A stretch of DNA of 64,000 nt from Nannobrachium achirus (taxonomy: Eukaryota > Chordata > Actinopteri > Myctophiformes > Myctophidae), in contig OY997650.1 of NCBI GenBank assembly GCA_963921795.1, positions 22,215,963-22,279,962 on the forward strand. Reading direction: 5' to 3'. The translations under genes and the position numbers were made by a program. This document shows positions 55,625 through 64,000 of this stretch, in pieces. The notes beneath the pieces were generated by a model. The model was not told the origin of the DNA and ran no database searches. It saw only the letters and a list, made by a program, of their open reading frames with translations. Every line of letters starts with the position of its first letter. Within the stretch, counting starts at the first letter, position 1.

Positions 55625-55985
55625 CCTTTATTATCCCAAGGGGGAAATTCAGTTGTCCAGTTGTAGCACAGCAGTATACAGTTATTTACAAAGTTACAGA
55701 GAAGTAAGAAAAAAAGATAGATAAGAGGAAAAAAACAAGAGCAGTACAGTACCAATAAAGAGAAGGTGCATCAAGAGAGGGGGCGAATAATATATAAATA
55801 TATATTAAATATATATAAGTGTCTTACAAAAAGAGACCATAGCAGTCAATGCTAGTTAGTGCAACAAGTATCTCACTGTCATTGTTAAACAAAGCAAAAT
55901 ACTCAGAAACTACCAACACAACCTAATAGTGCAATGTCAAAAATCAGTGCGAAAGAAACAAAAAAACAGCTCAGAGAAGAAGAAA
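55587..55985 (-). mobile_element. LINE 3' fragment with (GATA)n tail, second copy
   Basis: Starts with nine GATA units, then ACCTTTATTATCCCAAGGGG, and runs parallel to 24126-24547 through AGTCAATGCTAGTTAGTGC. The two copies differ by small indels. The insertion lies just outside the hairpin at 55522-55574. Confidence 0.8.
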
Positions 55986-56650
55986 CTAGGAAGTGTGTCA
56001 CCGCAAGACGCACATGAGCACCCTCCCTGGAAGGTCCTTAGAGGTCAAAGTCAATACAGCAATAATAACAAAGGATATAGGACATATGTGTTTAAGTGCC
56101 ATACTAGAAGTAGACTTGGGTCCACGGAGCTGAAGTTGGAAAAACAATGAAAAGATGAACCAGTCAACTATGGCCCCCCCATTGGCACGCGGCCCCCCAG
56201 TCCCACAGACAGACAGGCAGGAATAATGACACGTGACAGAGAGCCCACGAGGGTCTGGCTGGTGGCCACTGTCGACTCTAATGATGGATCCCTCTGCCAT
56301 TACTGCCTCCATGTCCGTCCCCAACCCGCTTAAAGACATTATTTATGGATTATGTCATGCCTGTAATAAACACCACGCATAAAGCTGTGGCTAATGTGCC
56401 GCTAATGAAATCTGGACATGAGCGAGTTTATGAATTGAAATAATTCAACGGACTGTTTTGGGGCAGGCTGTTGGAGACGCCTCCCGGTCATAACTCAGGG
56501 AAAGGTTAAGCTGTCTGTGCGCGCGCGTGTGTGTGTGTGTGTGTGCACGCGTGCGTGCATGTGTGTGTGTGCATGCATGTATTTGTGCGTATAAACACTG
56601 AGTGAGCACATGCACTTGAACAGTATTTGTGCACATACAAGTGTGATTAT
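55986..56650. other. Unique stretch, possible conserved non-coding DNA
   Basis: 56270-56440 contains AATAAACACCACGCATAAAG and GCTAATGAAATCTGG, AT-rich and non-repetitive. (GT)n/CG phrases lie at 56517-56580. No exon recognised. Confidence 0.3.
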
Positions 56651-56651
56651 A

Positions 56652-56879
56652 TCTGTTGTCCGAAACCGTATGTTTTGTATTTATCGTTTTAAAAAGGATT
56701 TAATAGCCGATCTACAAGCACACAACGCCTCAGCGGGGCGAGGCGTTGTGTGCTTGTAGATCTGCTATTTTCACTAGTTGTGTACGACATGTCTTGTATG
56801 ATGAAGCAGAGCTTTGACTTACGAAAAAACATACAAATTTGAAACTTGGAGATAAGAGGTTTCTGCCCGACAGTGACAA
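56652..56879 (+). mobile_element. Family A element, left end missing
   Basis: Starts TTGTCCGAAACCGTATGTTTTG (in part), followed by a complete hairpin at 56700-56775 (AATAGCCGATCTACAAGC / GCTTGTAGATCTGCTATT, inner CACAACGCCTCAGC / GCGAGGCGTTGTG). Right end GGTTTCTGCCCGACAGTGACA with TA beyond. In this copy the outer stem reads AATAGC like families B-E, not AAACAGC. Confidence 0.85.
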
Positions 56880-56892
56880 TATATGGAACGTG

Positions 56893-56894
<2 letters not shown>

Positions 56895-56965
<71 letters not shown>

Positions 56966-56985
56966 GCGTGTGCGTGTATGGAGAC
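56895..56985. repeat. (GT)n microsatellite
   Basis: About 33 GT units, then GCGTGTGCGTGTGCG. Confidence 0.97.
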
Positions 56986-57496
56986 ATGGTTTGGCTGTCT
57001 AGCAGAATGTAAAAACTACTATTGCAGGGAAAGAACTCCTCTCCTGATGAAGTGTTGCTTTAGTTTAGAGGAAGAGACCAGAGCACAAGATTGAGTCAAA
57101 GCGCTGAGGGCGCGGCCTCCATTCATCTGCATGGTGCACTTTGGTTTAACCTTGAGACGTCCTTCTGAAGCTTAATTACATCCTCCAGTGCATGACGGTG
57201 TTGCTTGCCAAAAAGAACACATTTTCAAGCTAACAACGGGTCGCATCATATAAATCTTCATCTGCATGTCACTGCTCTAGACAACGTTTTGTCGTCTTTT
57301 ATTATTATATATTTTTTACTACAGGTGATAGACTACGCAGACTATTTGTTTTATCTCTGTCATTATTGGATAAAAGCATATGCTTTTTGTGCCAGCAAAC
57401 CAAAAAAAATGTAATGAAGGGACAAACTATATTGCATATAGGTCATACATAGGAGATTGTCATCAGACCTGTGTTTGTGCGTGCGTGCTTGCGCGC
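56986..57496. other. Unique non-coding stretch
   Basis: Includes a possible remnant TTTTCAAGCTAACAACGGGTC at 57222 of the hairpin module; otherwise featureless. Confidence 0.35.
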
Positions 57497-57498
57497 GC

Positions 57499-57568
<70 letters not shown>
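57497..57568. repeat. (GC)n-(GT)n microsatellite
   Basis: GCGCGCGCGC then about 33 GT units; Z-DNA prone. Confidence 0.97.
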
Positions 57569-57871
57569 TATATTCCCAGAAACCCATATCTATGACAGAA
57601 CAACATGCTTGTAAGAAATGTCCCCTTTGAGCCGCTGTCCATATTTGTATTTTGTGCGTACGCGCGTGTGTACTTGTGTGCGCGTACACTTGCCTGTGTA
57701 AAGCCCCTGCTGTCTTCCCACCGTCTTATTGCTTTCTTGAGCGTCTTGGGGAGAAATCCTCCTGATTGGCCCGATCCCCCGGGCTACAGACACATCCACA
57801 GCAGATGTTGTGCTGAAAAGACCATGAATGTTTAATCATTTGTGTTATTGATGCTGCCTTTTTGTTGGTTA

Positions 57872-57875
<4 letters not shown>
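57569..57875. other. Short unique stretch
   Basis: No feature supported. Confidence 0.35.
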
Positions 57876-57966
<91 letters not shown>

Positions 57967-58017
57967 TGCGTTTGTGCGCGTGGCACGTGTGCGACAGAGA
58001 GAAACGGAAAGAATGTT

Positions 58018-58095
<78 letters not shown>
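57876..58095. repeat. (GT)n, (GT)n and (GA)n compound region
   Basis: GT 57876-57962, GT 58020-58058, GA 58064-58094. Confidence 0.97.
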
Positions 58096-58096
<1 letters not shown>

Positions 58097-58168
58097 TGAC
58101 CTTCCATTGTCCTGTCAGTTTTATTTGCAAATAGCTCTTCCTTCCTAATTCCATTACATTATGTAGCT

Positions 58169-58578
58169 CAGAGGTTCTCAACCTTTACAGGCCGCGACCC
58201 CCAAAAATATTTTAACTGGGGACCCCCCACCCTGATGAGCACTAAGAGTTAAGGCATTACATGTTTAACCATGGTTCTATTAGTAACTAAAATAGTAGAT
58301 CTACATGTCACAACGCCTCGTGAGCATGTAGATCTGCTATTTTCACAATTTCAGCCTCTAATATTTGACAATTTGACCAGTGTATAATTTGTCACTTTAG
58401 AGGTATTAAAAAGTCCTTAAATTTCACTTTAGACATGTGCAGATACCCTCTACACAACTTAAATTGTGTTAGTTCGTTCACTGTTGAGTGAGAACACAAT
58501 GTTTCACATTAGGTTAATCATCTGGGGACCCCCTAAAATAATTTGGGGACCCCCCGACTCTCAGGTTGAGAACAACTG
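58169..58578 (+). mobile_element. hAT (Charlie-like) family E, complete copy with exact TSD
   Basis: Ends CAGAGGTTCTCAACCTTTAC and CTCAGGTTGAGAACAACTG. Exact 8-bp duplication ATGTAGCT at 58161-58168 and 58579-58586. GACCCCC blocks are near both ends. The hairpin at 58285-58350 is short: AAAATAGTAGATCTACATG-TCACAACGCC / GTGAGCATGTAGATCTGCTATTTTC (shown in parts). Note the matched change ACATG / CATGT in place of ACAAG / CTTGT. Length 410 bp. Confidence 0.93.
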
Positions 58579-58586
58579 ATGTAGCT

Positions 58587-59228
58587 ATACCACAGTGGCC
58601 AAATAACATTCAAGAGCGCAGTTCGTCATCAATATTGAATGTTGGCCATCGAATATCAAATCAACACACTCTGAACCAAACTTTTTCTTTTCTTTTGCTA
58701 AACAGAATATAACAAAGTTACAATCTACTCTTTTCCCCCTCCCTTGAAGACGGGTGAAGGGACGTCACAGGTTTCATATCTAAACTGTGATTTGTTGGAC
58801 TTAAAGCTGCTGTTTTAGTATTTGAGCTGACAGCCAGATTTGATCATAATTATATGGCGTGCCGTGGGCTTTGATTGGCACGGTAATTGGATTGTCATTG
58901 GGGCTGAAAAGCTATTATCTTTGGATCATGCCCCATGAAATTTGTTGGAAAAACTTCTGTGGTTGTCATTAAGTCGGCCATCTTGGGGGGCCTTGGCAAA
59001 TGAGCTTTTTTCTCCCTTTTTTTAGGCAGAGTAACAGAGGAGGGTTGGGGAGGGGGAGAGAAAAAAAAGTACCTGAACACCGCTGGGACCCTTAGATCCG
59101 GCGAATGGCAGCAAAGACAATCTGGTCGCTATTGATTAATGATATTAGCATAGCAGGTAGCGCTAGCTCGCTAAAACGGCCCCGCTGCGTTATTACCCAT
59201 CTTCTCTCTGGCCTGCTCGCTGGTAGCG
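58587..59228. other. Unique stretch, possible conserved non-coding DNA
   Basis: 58815-58935 is non-repetitive AT-rich sequence (TTGATCATAATTATATGGCG; GGCACGGTAATTGGATTGTC). 59100-59160 includes TTGATTAATGATATTAGC. No exon recognised. Confidence 0.3.
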
Positions 59229-59253
59229 GGGGGGGGGGGGGGGGGGGGGGGGC
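59229..59253 (+). repeat. Poly-G run
   Basis: G24, followed by GCAGGCGGGCGAGCGAG. It is a likely assembly weak point. Confidence 0.9.
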
Positions 59254-59511
59254 AGGCGGGCGAGCGAGTGGGATAATGAGAGGGAGGCGAGGCGGGAACG
59301 AGTGGAAAAAGGGGGGGAAAGAATGAGAGAAAAGAGAAGGGAAAAGATGGAGAAACCACAGGGTGGCTTTTCATTTGCAATTGTTTATGTAAAGTATCAG
59401 GTGTGATGCGTGCGGCCCCAGCGCTCGTTTTCAGGGGGAATAAGTAGCAATATGAGGTAATGAAAATGAGAATGTGCGCCTCTCTCCCTGGAGATGTGAA
59501 ATAGGTGGTAT

Positions 59512-59668
59512 TAAGGTTGATTTATACTTAACCGTGCAGGCGGTGCCGCACGCCAAAAAATAGCCAATTTACAAGCTCACGGCGCGTTGCAGTGCAACGC
59601 GCTGTGAGCTTGTAAATCCGCAGTTTTCAATGTGCAACACTGCACGTAAACCAAGTATAAACCGGGGC
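59512..59668. mobile_element. Foldback MITE carrying the hairpin module
   Basis: Outer arms GGTTGATTTATACTTAACCG and CCAAGTATAAACCGGGGC, then GTGCAG...CCGCAC / GTGCAACACTGCAC. These enclose a complete hairpin (59557-59629: AAAAAATAGCCAATTTACAAG and CTTGTAAATCCGCAGTTTTC, inner CTCACGGCGCGTTGC / GCAACGCGCTGTGAG). This host element is unrelated in sequence to families A-G. Matched changes (ATTTAC / GTAAAT; CACGGCGC / GCGCTGTG) maintain the stem. Confidence 0.75.
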
Positions 59669-60269
59669 ATTACGGTGTGAGTCCTCAAATCCGTGGGCAA
59701 ATTAAGTCAACTCATACAGCTATGAAAACTAATACCTACACGGCTGTTCTGGTTTCATCCGCCATTCAATTCTCTCTGAATGATTTCTCTCCCTCCATTT
59801 GCCTCTCTCTCTCTTTCTATCTTTTCCTCCCCTCACTGATTTTCCTATTTTCTCTGTTTGTATCTCTCCCTCTTCCTCTCTGTCTTTTTGTCTAGTGGTT
59901 TTTCTTTTTTTTCCCCTCTCACAATCAATCAATTAAGTTTTCTTTCTTCTCATCTTCTCATTGTTTTTGGTTTACTTCTGTGTTACACGGACACGGACAC
60001 GCACACGCGCAGGCGCGCACGCACGGCCCCTGAAAGCTGGTACAGCACCTCGTGAAATGATTTCACCTGTATGAGTATTGAGATGTGTGAATATCAATAC
60101 ATACTGTACATATGTGTGTCTCTTTTATGCAGATGTATGGTTTCTAAATTGACACCCTTAAGAGAGAGAGGTGGGGTAGAGAGAACCTAATATTGTCTTT
60201 TTTTTAACTAATAAATTTTTATCCCACGGTTTATGCAACTCATTTTCTCACCCAGTGCCAACTACCCTA
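59669..60269. other. Pyrimidine-rich non-coding stretch
   Basis: 59760-59960 is CT/T-rich. There is nothing gene-like. Confidence 0.4.
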
Positions 60270-60368
60270 ACCTGTAGTCCTGGTTTCCCGCTCTCCCCCT
60301 GCCGCGCCAGGGTAATTGGGGAGCACCTGGCTGGCTAGGGGGAGGGAGTATAGAAACCAGGACTACTG
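60270..60368. repeat. Foldback
   Basis: CTGTAGTCCTGGTTTCCCGC is mirrored by ATAGAAACCAGGACTACTG; CCCCTGCCGCGCCAGG lies in the loop region. The outer phrase GTAGTCCT also occurs in the 4695-4857 foldback. Confidence 0.7.
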
Positions 60369-60520
60369 CATGTTTTTGTGAGGGCATCTACCCAAGGAGA
60401 CACGGGGAGAACATGCAAACTCCCACAGAAAGGCCCTATCGCCAACCCCACCTAGGGTGTGGGTGCTGATGATGCAGAGGGAGGAACACGCTAACCACTG
60501 CGCCAACCGTGCCCCCAACA
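60366..60520 (-). mobile_element. tRNA-derived SINE-like repeat, copy 3 (internally shortened)
   Basis: On the minus strand GGGGGCACGGTTGGCGCAGTG then GTTAGCG is the A-box end; the B-box block is absent. The body GTTTGCATGTTCTCCCCGTG and CTCCTTGGGTAGATGCCC follows (shown in part). Confidence 0.7.
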
Positions 60521-60535
60521 TATTATGTCTATATG

Positions 60536-60598
60536 GGAGTTAAGTTACACTCTCTACACTTAAATGAACAGAACACTGAGGATTTTACAGTGCAGACA
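60536..60598 (-). repeat. Family F repeat, partial copy
   Basis: GGGAGTTAAGTTACACTCTC then AACACTGAGGATTTTACAGTG. Confidence 0.55.
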
Positions 60599-60602
60599 AA
60601 CG

Positions 60603-60732
<130 letters not shown>

Positions 60733-60850
60733 CATGCAGGCTAACTTTCCGTACAGACTCCGTTGATCATGGTCTATCATGTGTCACCTCTTTGCGTTCA
60801 TTGGACGCATCATTATTCACTATACTTGAAGTCCGCAAAACACATTAGAC

Positions 60851-60954
60851 CTCTCTCTCTCTCTCTTCTTTCTAACTCACTCTCCCCCCTCTATCCCTTT
60901 ATGCCCCCCCCCCCCCTCTCTCTCTTCTACTCTCTCTCCTCTCTCTCTCTCTAA
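60851..60954. repeat. CT-rich region with a poly-C run
   Basis: Several short CT tracts and C12 at 60905-60916. Confidence 0.9.
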
Positions 60955-61114
60955 GCAGTACAATATGTAGCCCAGGCATCATTTGCAAAGGGTCCCAAAT
61001 TGTGAAAATGTAAATTGATATGTAGAAAAATGCCCCATTAACTTTTTCATTAATGGTCATAATGCATTCCGAGTGTCATCCGCGGGGTGGTGCACTCACA
61101 CATGCGCGGTGCGC

Positions 61115-61122
61115 TTGCGCGT

Positions 61123-61211
<89 letters not shown>
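61115..61211. repeat. (CA)n microsatellite
   Basis: About 45 CA units after GCGCGTG. Confidence 0.98.
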
Positions 61212-61213
<2 letters not shown>

Positions 61214-61622
61214 TAGGGAAAACAAACACTCATCCATGGAAATGGATGCTCACTCATCATGAGCATGTGCATACATCTGATCTACGGTACTGTATAGGCA
61301 CAAAGCACATGCTCATGCATACCAGTTCTGTACACCTCTAAACACACATGCACACAAGGGAAAAACGGCATTACATTTTCCTATTGAGAAACTCTATGTA
61401 CTTTTGTGTTACTTTTTAAGTGAACCATTCGTAAGAAGAAAACATATTTGAAGTTATGTTTACTAGGCACACGCAGGCGCGCAGGCACGCTCGCAACACA
61501 CACACACGAACGAACGCACGTGATTGGGCATCCATGTTCCTGTTGTGTGTAGGGTAACGTGTGGTATACAAGCACAGTCAGGGGCCCATACTGTATACGG
61601 TATATACCTATATATGGAGACC
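61212..61622. other. Unique stretch with CACG phrases
   Basis: Short CGCAGGCGCGCAGGCACGC block at about 61470; ends in CTATATATGGAGACC, the split host sequence of the following element. Confidence 0.35.
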
Positions 61623-61630
61623 CCTGGTAC

Positions 61631-62793
61631 TAGGGTGACCATATTCTGAATCCCCAAAAAGAGGACACTCTACCCGGCATACCACACGCACGCACGCACG
61701 CACGCACACATATATATTAGCCCAAAATAATCATATTTAAACAAGAGACCCCTCCACCCTTACGAGCACAAACACTACAGTTGAGGCATTACATTTTGTA
61801 TAATTCTATTCTATTGAGAAAATAGCAGATCTACATGCTTGGTAGATCGGCTATTTTCACAATTTCTGCCTCTAATATTTGTTTAATTTGCCATTTTAGA
61901 GGTACTCATACTGTTGAGTGAGAAAACAATGTTGCACATCAAGTTAATCATCTGGGGACCCCTCAAAATAATTTGGAGACCCCCCCCTGGGTCCCGACCC
62001 ACAGGTTGAGAACCACTGCCCTATACCACTATTATTATTAGTTATGTATTTATTTTTGAGGGGGTTCCAATTGACCCTTTACAGATCCACTGATTTAAAG
62101 TGCTCTTGACTCCTGTATGAACGTTCAGCTTTGTATTACAAAGAAACTAAATAAAATATACGGTGGTTTCTTCAAACCACCGTATCTTCAGCTTTACAAG
62201 GTTGTAGCCTACAACAAAAACATATTCTGTCAATTTAGTTAGCAGAAGAGCTCTCACCTCGCACAGACTGTCTTGTACTTTGCAGTGTCTAAATACCTTT
62301 AGTTGTGATGGAATGGACACAGAAGTGCCAGCTTTTAATGCAGACTGCAGAGTGAACGCTCTGCTTCTCATTTGGTCACCAAGACGAAAACACTGGCACT
62401 TGTCGTGCATTTCATCAGTGTAAACCAGCATTAATTGCGTTTGCAGTGCTATCGTTCGGCTGAATCGGCTCTGCGCAGCGCAAGCTGCCGAGCTCTGCTC
62501 TGAGTCTGTCTGAACAGCGACGCATCTGAACGAGGGAGGGAGGGAGGGATCGCAGCGGAGACAGCAGAGTAGTATGAATAATACACGTTCCGGGGTTAAG
62601 GGGTGGAAATCCGTCTTTCACGCTGTGTTTACAAACGAACCACTGAACGTGCATTGTAAATGCCCATGATTTAACGCTGATATGCGCGAAACCCCGGACA
62701 TTTGAAGGAATCTATAAAACCCCCCCCGGACAGGCCGGACAGCCCCCTAAAAGAGGACATGTCCGGGCAAAAGAGGACGTTATGGTCACCCTA
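61631..62793. mobile_element. 1.16-kb TIR element with exact 8-bp TSD
   Basis: Ends TAGGGTGACCATATTCTGAA and AGGACGTTATGGTCACCCTA, 13-bp perfect inverted repeat (TAGGGTGACCATA). The subterminal AGAGGACA / AAAAGAGGAC phrases occur at both ends. Exact duplication CCTGGTAC at 61623-61630 and 62794-62801. The duplication size suggests a hAT-related (Tip100-like) element. The interior holds a CACG repeat (61684-61712) and a nested family E fragment (61745-62018). A 94-codon minus-strand frame (62147-62431) has no recognisable transposase motif. It is non-autonomous or badly decayed. Confidence 0.85.
61745..62018 (+). mobile_element. hAT (Charlie-like) family E, 5'-truncated, nested copy
   Basis: From AGAGACCCCTCCACCC to CACAGGTTGAGAACCACTG. 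The hairpin 61813-61860 is shortened to AAAATAGCAGATCTACATGC-TTGGTAGATCGGCTATTTTC. The right half matches 58169-58578. Confidence 0.78.
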
Positions 62794-62831
62794 CCTGGTA
62801 CCCATATATGGAGATCCATGTACTGTATATG

Positions 62832-62867
<36 letters not shown>
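62832..62867. repeat. (TA)n microsatellite
   Basis: About 17 TA units after TGTATATGTATG. Confidence 0.95.
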
Positions 62868-62869
<2 letters not shown>

Positions 62870-62975
62870 ACGGAGGTGATCCAAACCTCCCCACCCGGTT
62901 TCGAACCCGGGTCTCCCGTGTGAAAGTCCAATATCTAACCATCACTCCAAAGGGACATCCCTATGGAACGAGAGC
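62868..62975 (-). mobile_element. tRNA-Glu-like SINE head or decayed tRNA copy
   Basis: On the minus strand GTGATGGTTAGATATTGGAC then TTTCACACGGGAGACCC and GGGTTCGAAACCGGGTGGGG: A-box-like, a CTTTCAC anticodon-loop-like segment (TTC) and a B box GGTTCGAAACC. Acceptor-stem ends do not pair well and there is an (AT)n on the 3' side, so a retroposed or SINE-derived copy is more likely than a tRNA gene. It abuts the CTAG end of the neighbouring Helitron-type copy. Confidence 0.55.
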
Positions 62976-62990
62976 AGATACTAGACTTTT

Positions 62991-63462
62991 GAAGCTTCAG
63001 GCTGGGGCTGCGACTCTCTCCGCCACATATATATAAATAATATATGCTGTGAGAGCCCAAACATGCTACTCAGTTATTCGTTATGTGAAAGTCCTATGAT
63101 CTGACATCATACCCTTTTAAGGCCATACATGGAGATCCCTTTCTGTAGAACAGCCACACTGATATGGGCTGTCTTGGCCATCTGTCTTGGCCATATATGG
63201 ATTCTGTTAGTGGTATGTGCCGATGTGGCATCCATATATGGGCATTCCCATATGAAGTCCTGTTAGATATGAGCTTAATATTGATGACATCAGGTAACTC
63301 CTTATATGGGCATAAAAGGGATTCTGTTAGTGTGACATCACAGTGAAGCCGGAGTGTGATGTCAGAGCAGCAAACCCATAGACCGTAAAAAAGTGTACAC
63401 GTCCAGACGGACGGAGTCATCATGTGCCGTTTCACATACTAAACTTTGACCTTCGGTCGCAA
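62991..63462 (-). mobile_element. Helitron/Helentron-type element, third copy
   Basis: On the minus strand it starts TTGCGACCGAAGGTCAAAG and ends CCTGAAGCTTCAAAAGTCTAG followed by T (short hairpin TGAAGCTTCA just before CTAG). The block GAAACGGCACATGATG and the TGATGTCA phrases match 40997-41584. Length 472 bp. Confidence 0.72.
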
Positions 63463-63808
63463 CAACACAGTGGCAACATGGTATACAACACAGTAGAAGA
63501 TCTATTTGCGTCTTTTAACCACACCCGCGGATGGATCCTGGCAAGGCATAATATGCCTTGATTTTTCAAAGTTACTGTATGTGAAAACACTCGGATTTGC
63601 TGGCAAGGGTATGAGCAGACGATGTTTTAGCTTACATCTGGCAGTCAAAGAGTTAAGAATCCCTATTTTGCGCAAATTTGTCAAAATCTTTCAAGGTTTA
63701 CTGTATAGCAGCTGCAAGCTCACAACGCAATGCCATGCAACAGCAACACGATCTGAGTGGATATTTTCACAATTTGTTATATGAATATAGGGCTTTAATG
63801 CTATATTG
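63463..63808. other. Unique stretch with a decayed hairpin module
   Basis: At about 63705-63775: AGCAGCTGCAAGCTCACAACG then CAATGCCATGCAACAGC and ATATTTTCACAATTTG; the right arm is largely lost. Confidence 0.45.
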
Positions 63809-64000
63809 CAGGGTCTTCAACGTTTTCAGGCCAAGGACCCCTTAGTTGAGAGAGAGATGAAGCAGGGACCCCCACAACCTTTTCATAGATTCCATATAGT
63901 TTCATTGTTTGTCAGCACAATCATCAGTGTATTTTCGATTCATGTCAATTTGTGTTTTCAGATATTTAACCACTTGAACCGTCAATACTTAATAAACTTG
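63809..64000 (+). mobile_element. hAT MITE family C, copy cut by the window edge
   Basis: CAGGGTCTTCAACGTTTTCAG then GGCCAAGGACCCCTTAGTTG matches 38187 onwards; it runs off the right end before the hairpin region. Confidence 0.9.

Noticed and set aside
58815-58935. Exon of a host gene
   Set aside because: AT-rich with stops in all frames and no splice-site-bounded open frame; at most non-coding regulatory DNA.
62147-62431. 94-codon minus-strand frame inside the TAGGGTGACCATA element, considered as a transposase relic
   Set aside because: I could not match it to any hAT or other transposase motif; left as part of the element without a function.

Overview
The window looks like non-coding euchromatin of a ray-finned (teleost-like) fish. 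The evidence is very dense (CA)n/(GA)n microsatellites (about 50 tracts, many over 60 bp), tRNA-derived SINE-like repeats, many hAT-type miniature elements with exact 8-bp target duplications, Helitron-type elements ending in CTAG, TTAA-flanked miniature elements, and a 5'-truncated LINE with a typical fish AATTG-rich tail. I find no convincing host protein-coding exon, rRNA, functional tRNA gene, CRISPR array or bacterial/viral gene. The only recognisable protein is a LINE reverse-transcriptase remnant on the minus strand at 33686-35107. Most other open frames are translations of microsatellites.

Layout. 1-9.5 kb: microsatellites, one hAT-like element (2291-2755), a tracts-of-ACTTTTACTT hAT MITE (3171-3649), a foldback (4695-4857) and a TTAA MITE (6574-7007). 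9.5-30 kb: the densest cluster of a roughly 210-275 bp TIR element that I call family A (copies from 9579, 18147, 19683, 21413, 22308, 23549, 25014, 26286 and 28492), mixed with hAT MITE families B, C and D. 30-39 kb: a nested stack in which two Helitron-type elements (35272-36283 and 36559-37581) are inserted in two head-to-head family B MITEs, next to the LINE. 39-53 kb: more family A, D and Helitron-type copies, two adjacent TTAA elements (43928-44308 and 44313-44990), and an intact-looking SINE with target duplication (50057-50266). 53-64 kb: a second LINE 3' fragment, hAT elements with perfect duplications (58169-58578 and 61631-62793), and the start of a fourth family C copy at the right edge.

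The most unusual signal is one palindrome. About 40 times in 64 kb the same hairpin appears: arms AAAA(T/C)AGC-N-GATCTACAAGC(T/A)CACAACGC facing their reverse complement (about 70-85 bp in total when complete). It sits inside repeat families that otherwise share no termini, internal sequence or target-duplication type (TA-flanked family A; 8-bp-duplication families B, C, D, E and G; a separate foldback at 59512), and it also occurs outside any family that I can recognise. Each host family carries its own arm variant, arms change in matched pairs, and several copies have lost the palindrome centre symmetrically. This behaves like a hairpin module that has been captured by, or is spreading among, unrelated MITEs. 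I know of no description of it, but I could not search databases.

Between the repeats are stretches of unique, AT-rich sequence with TAAT/ATTA motifs that could be intronic or intergenic regulatory DNA. That is inference only; no gene can be assigned to them.
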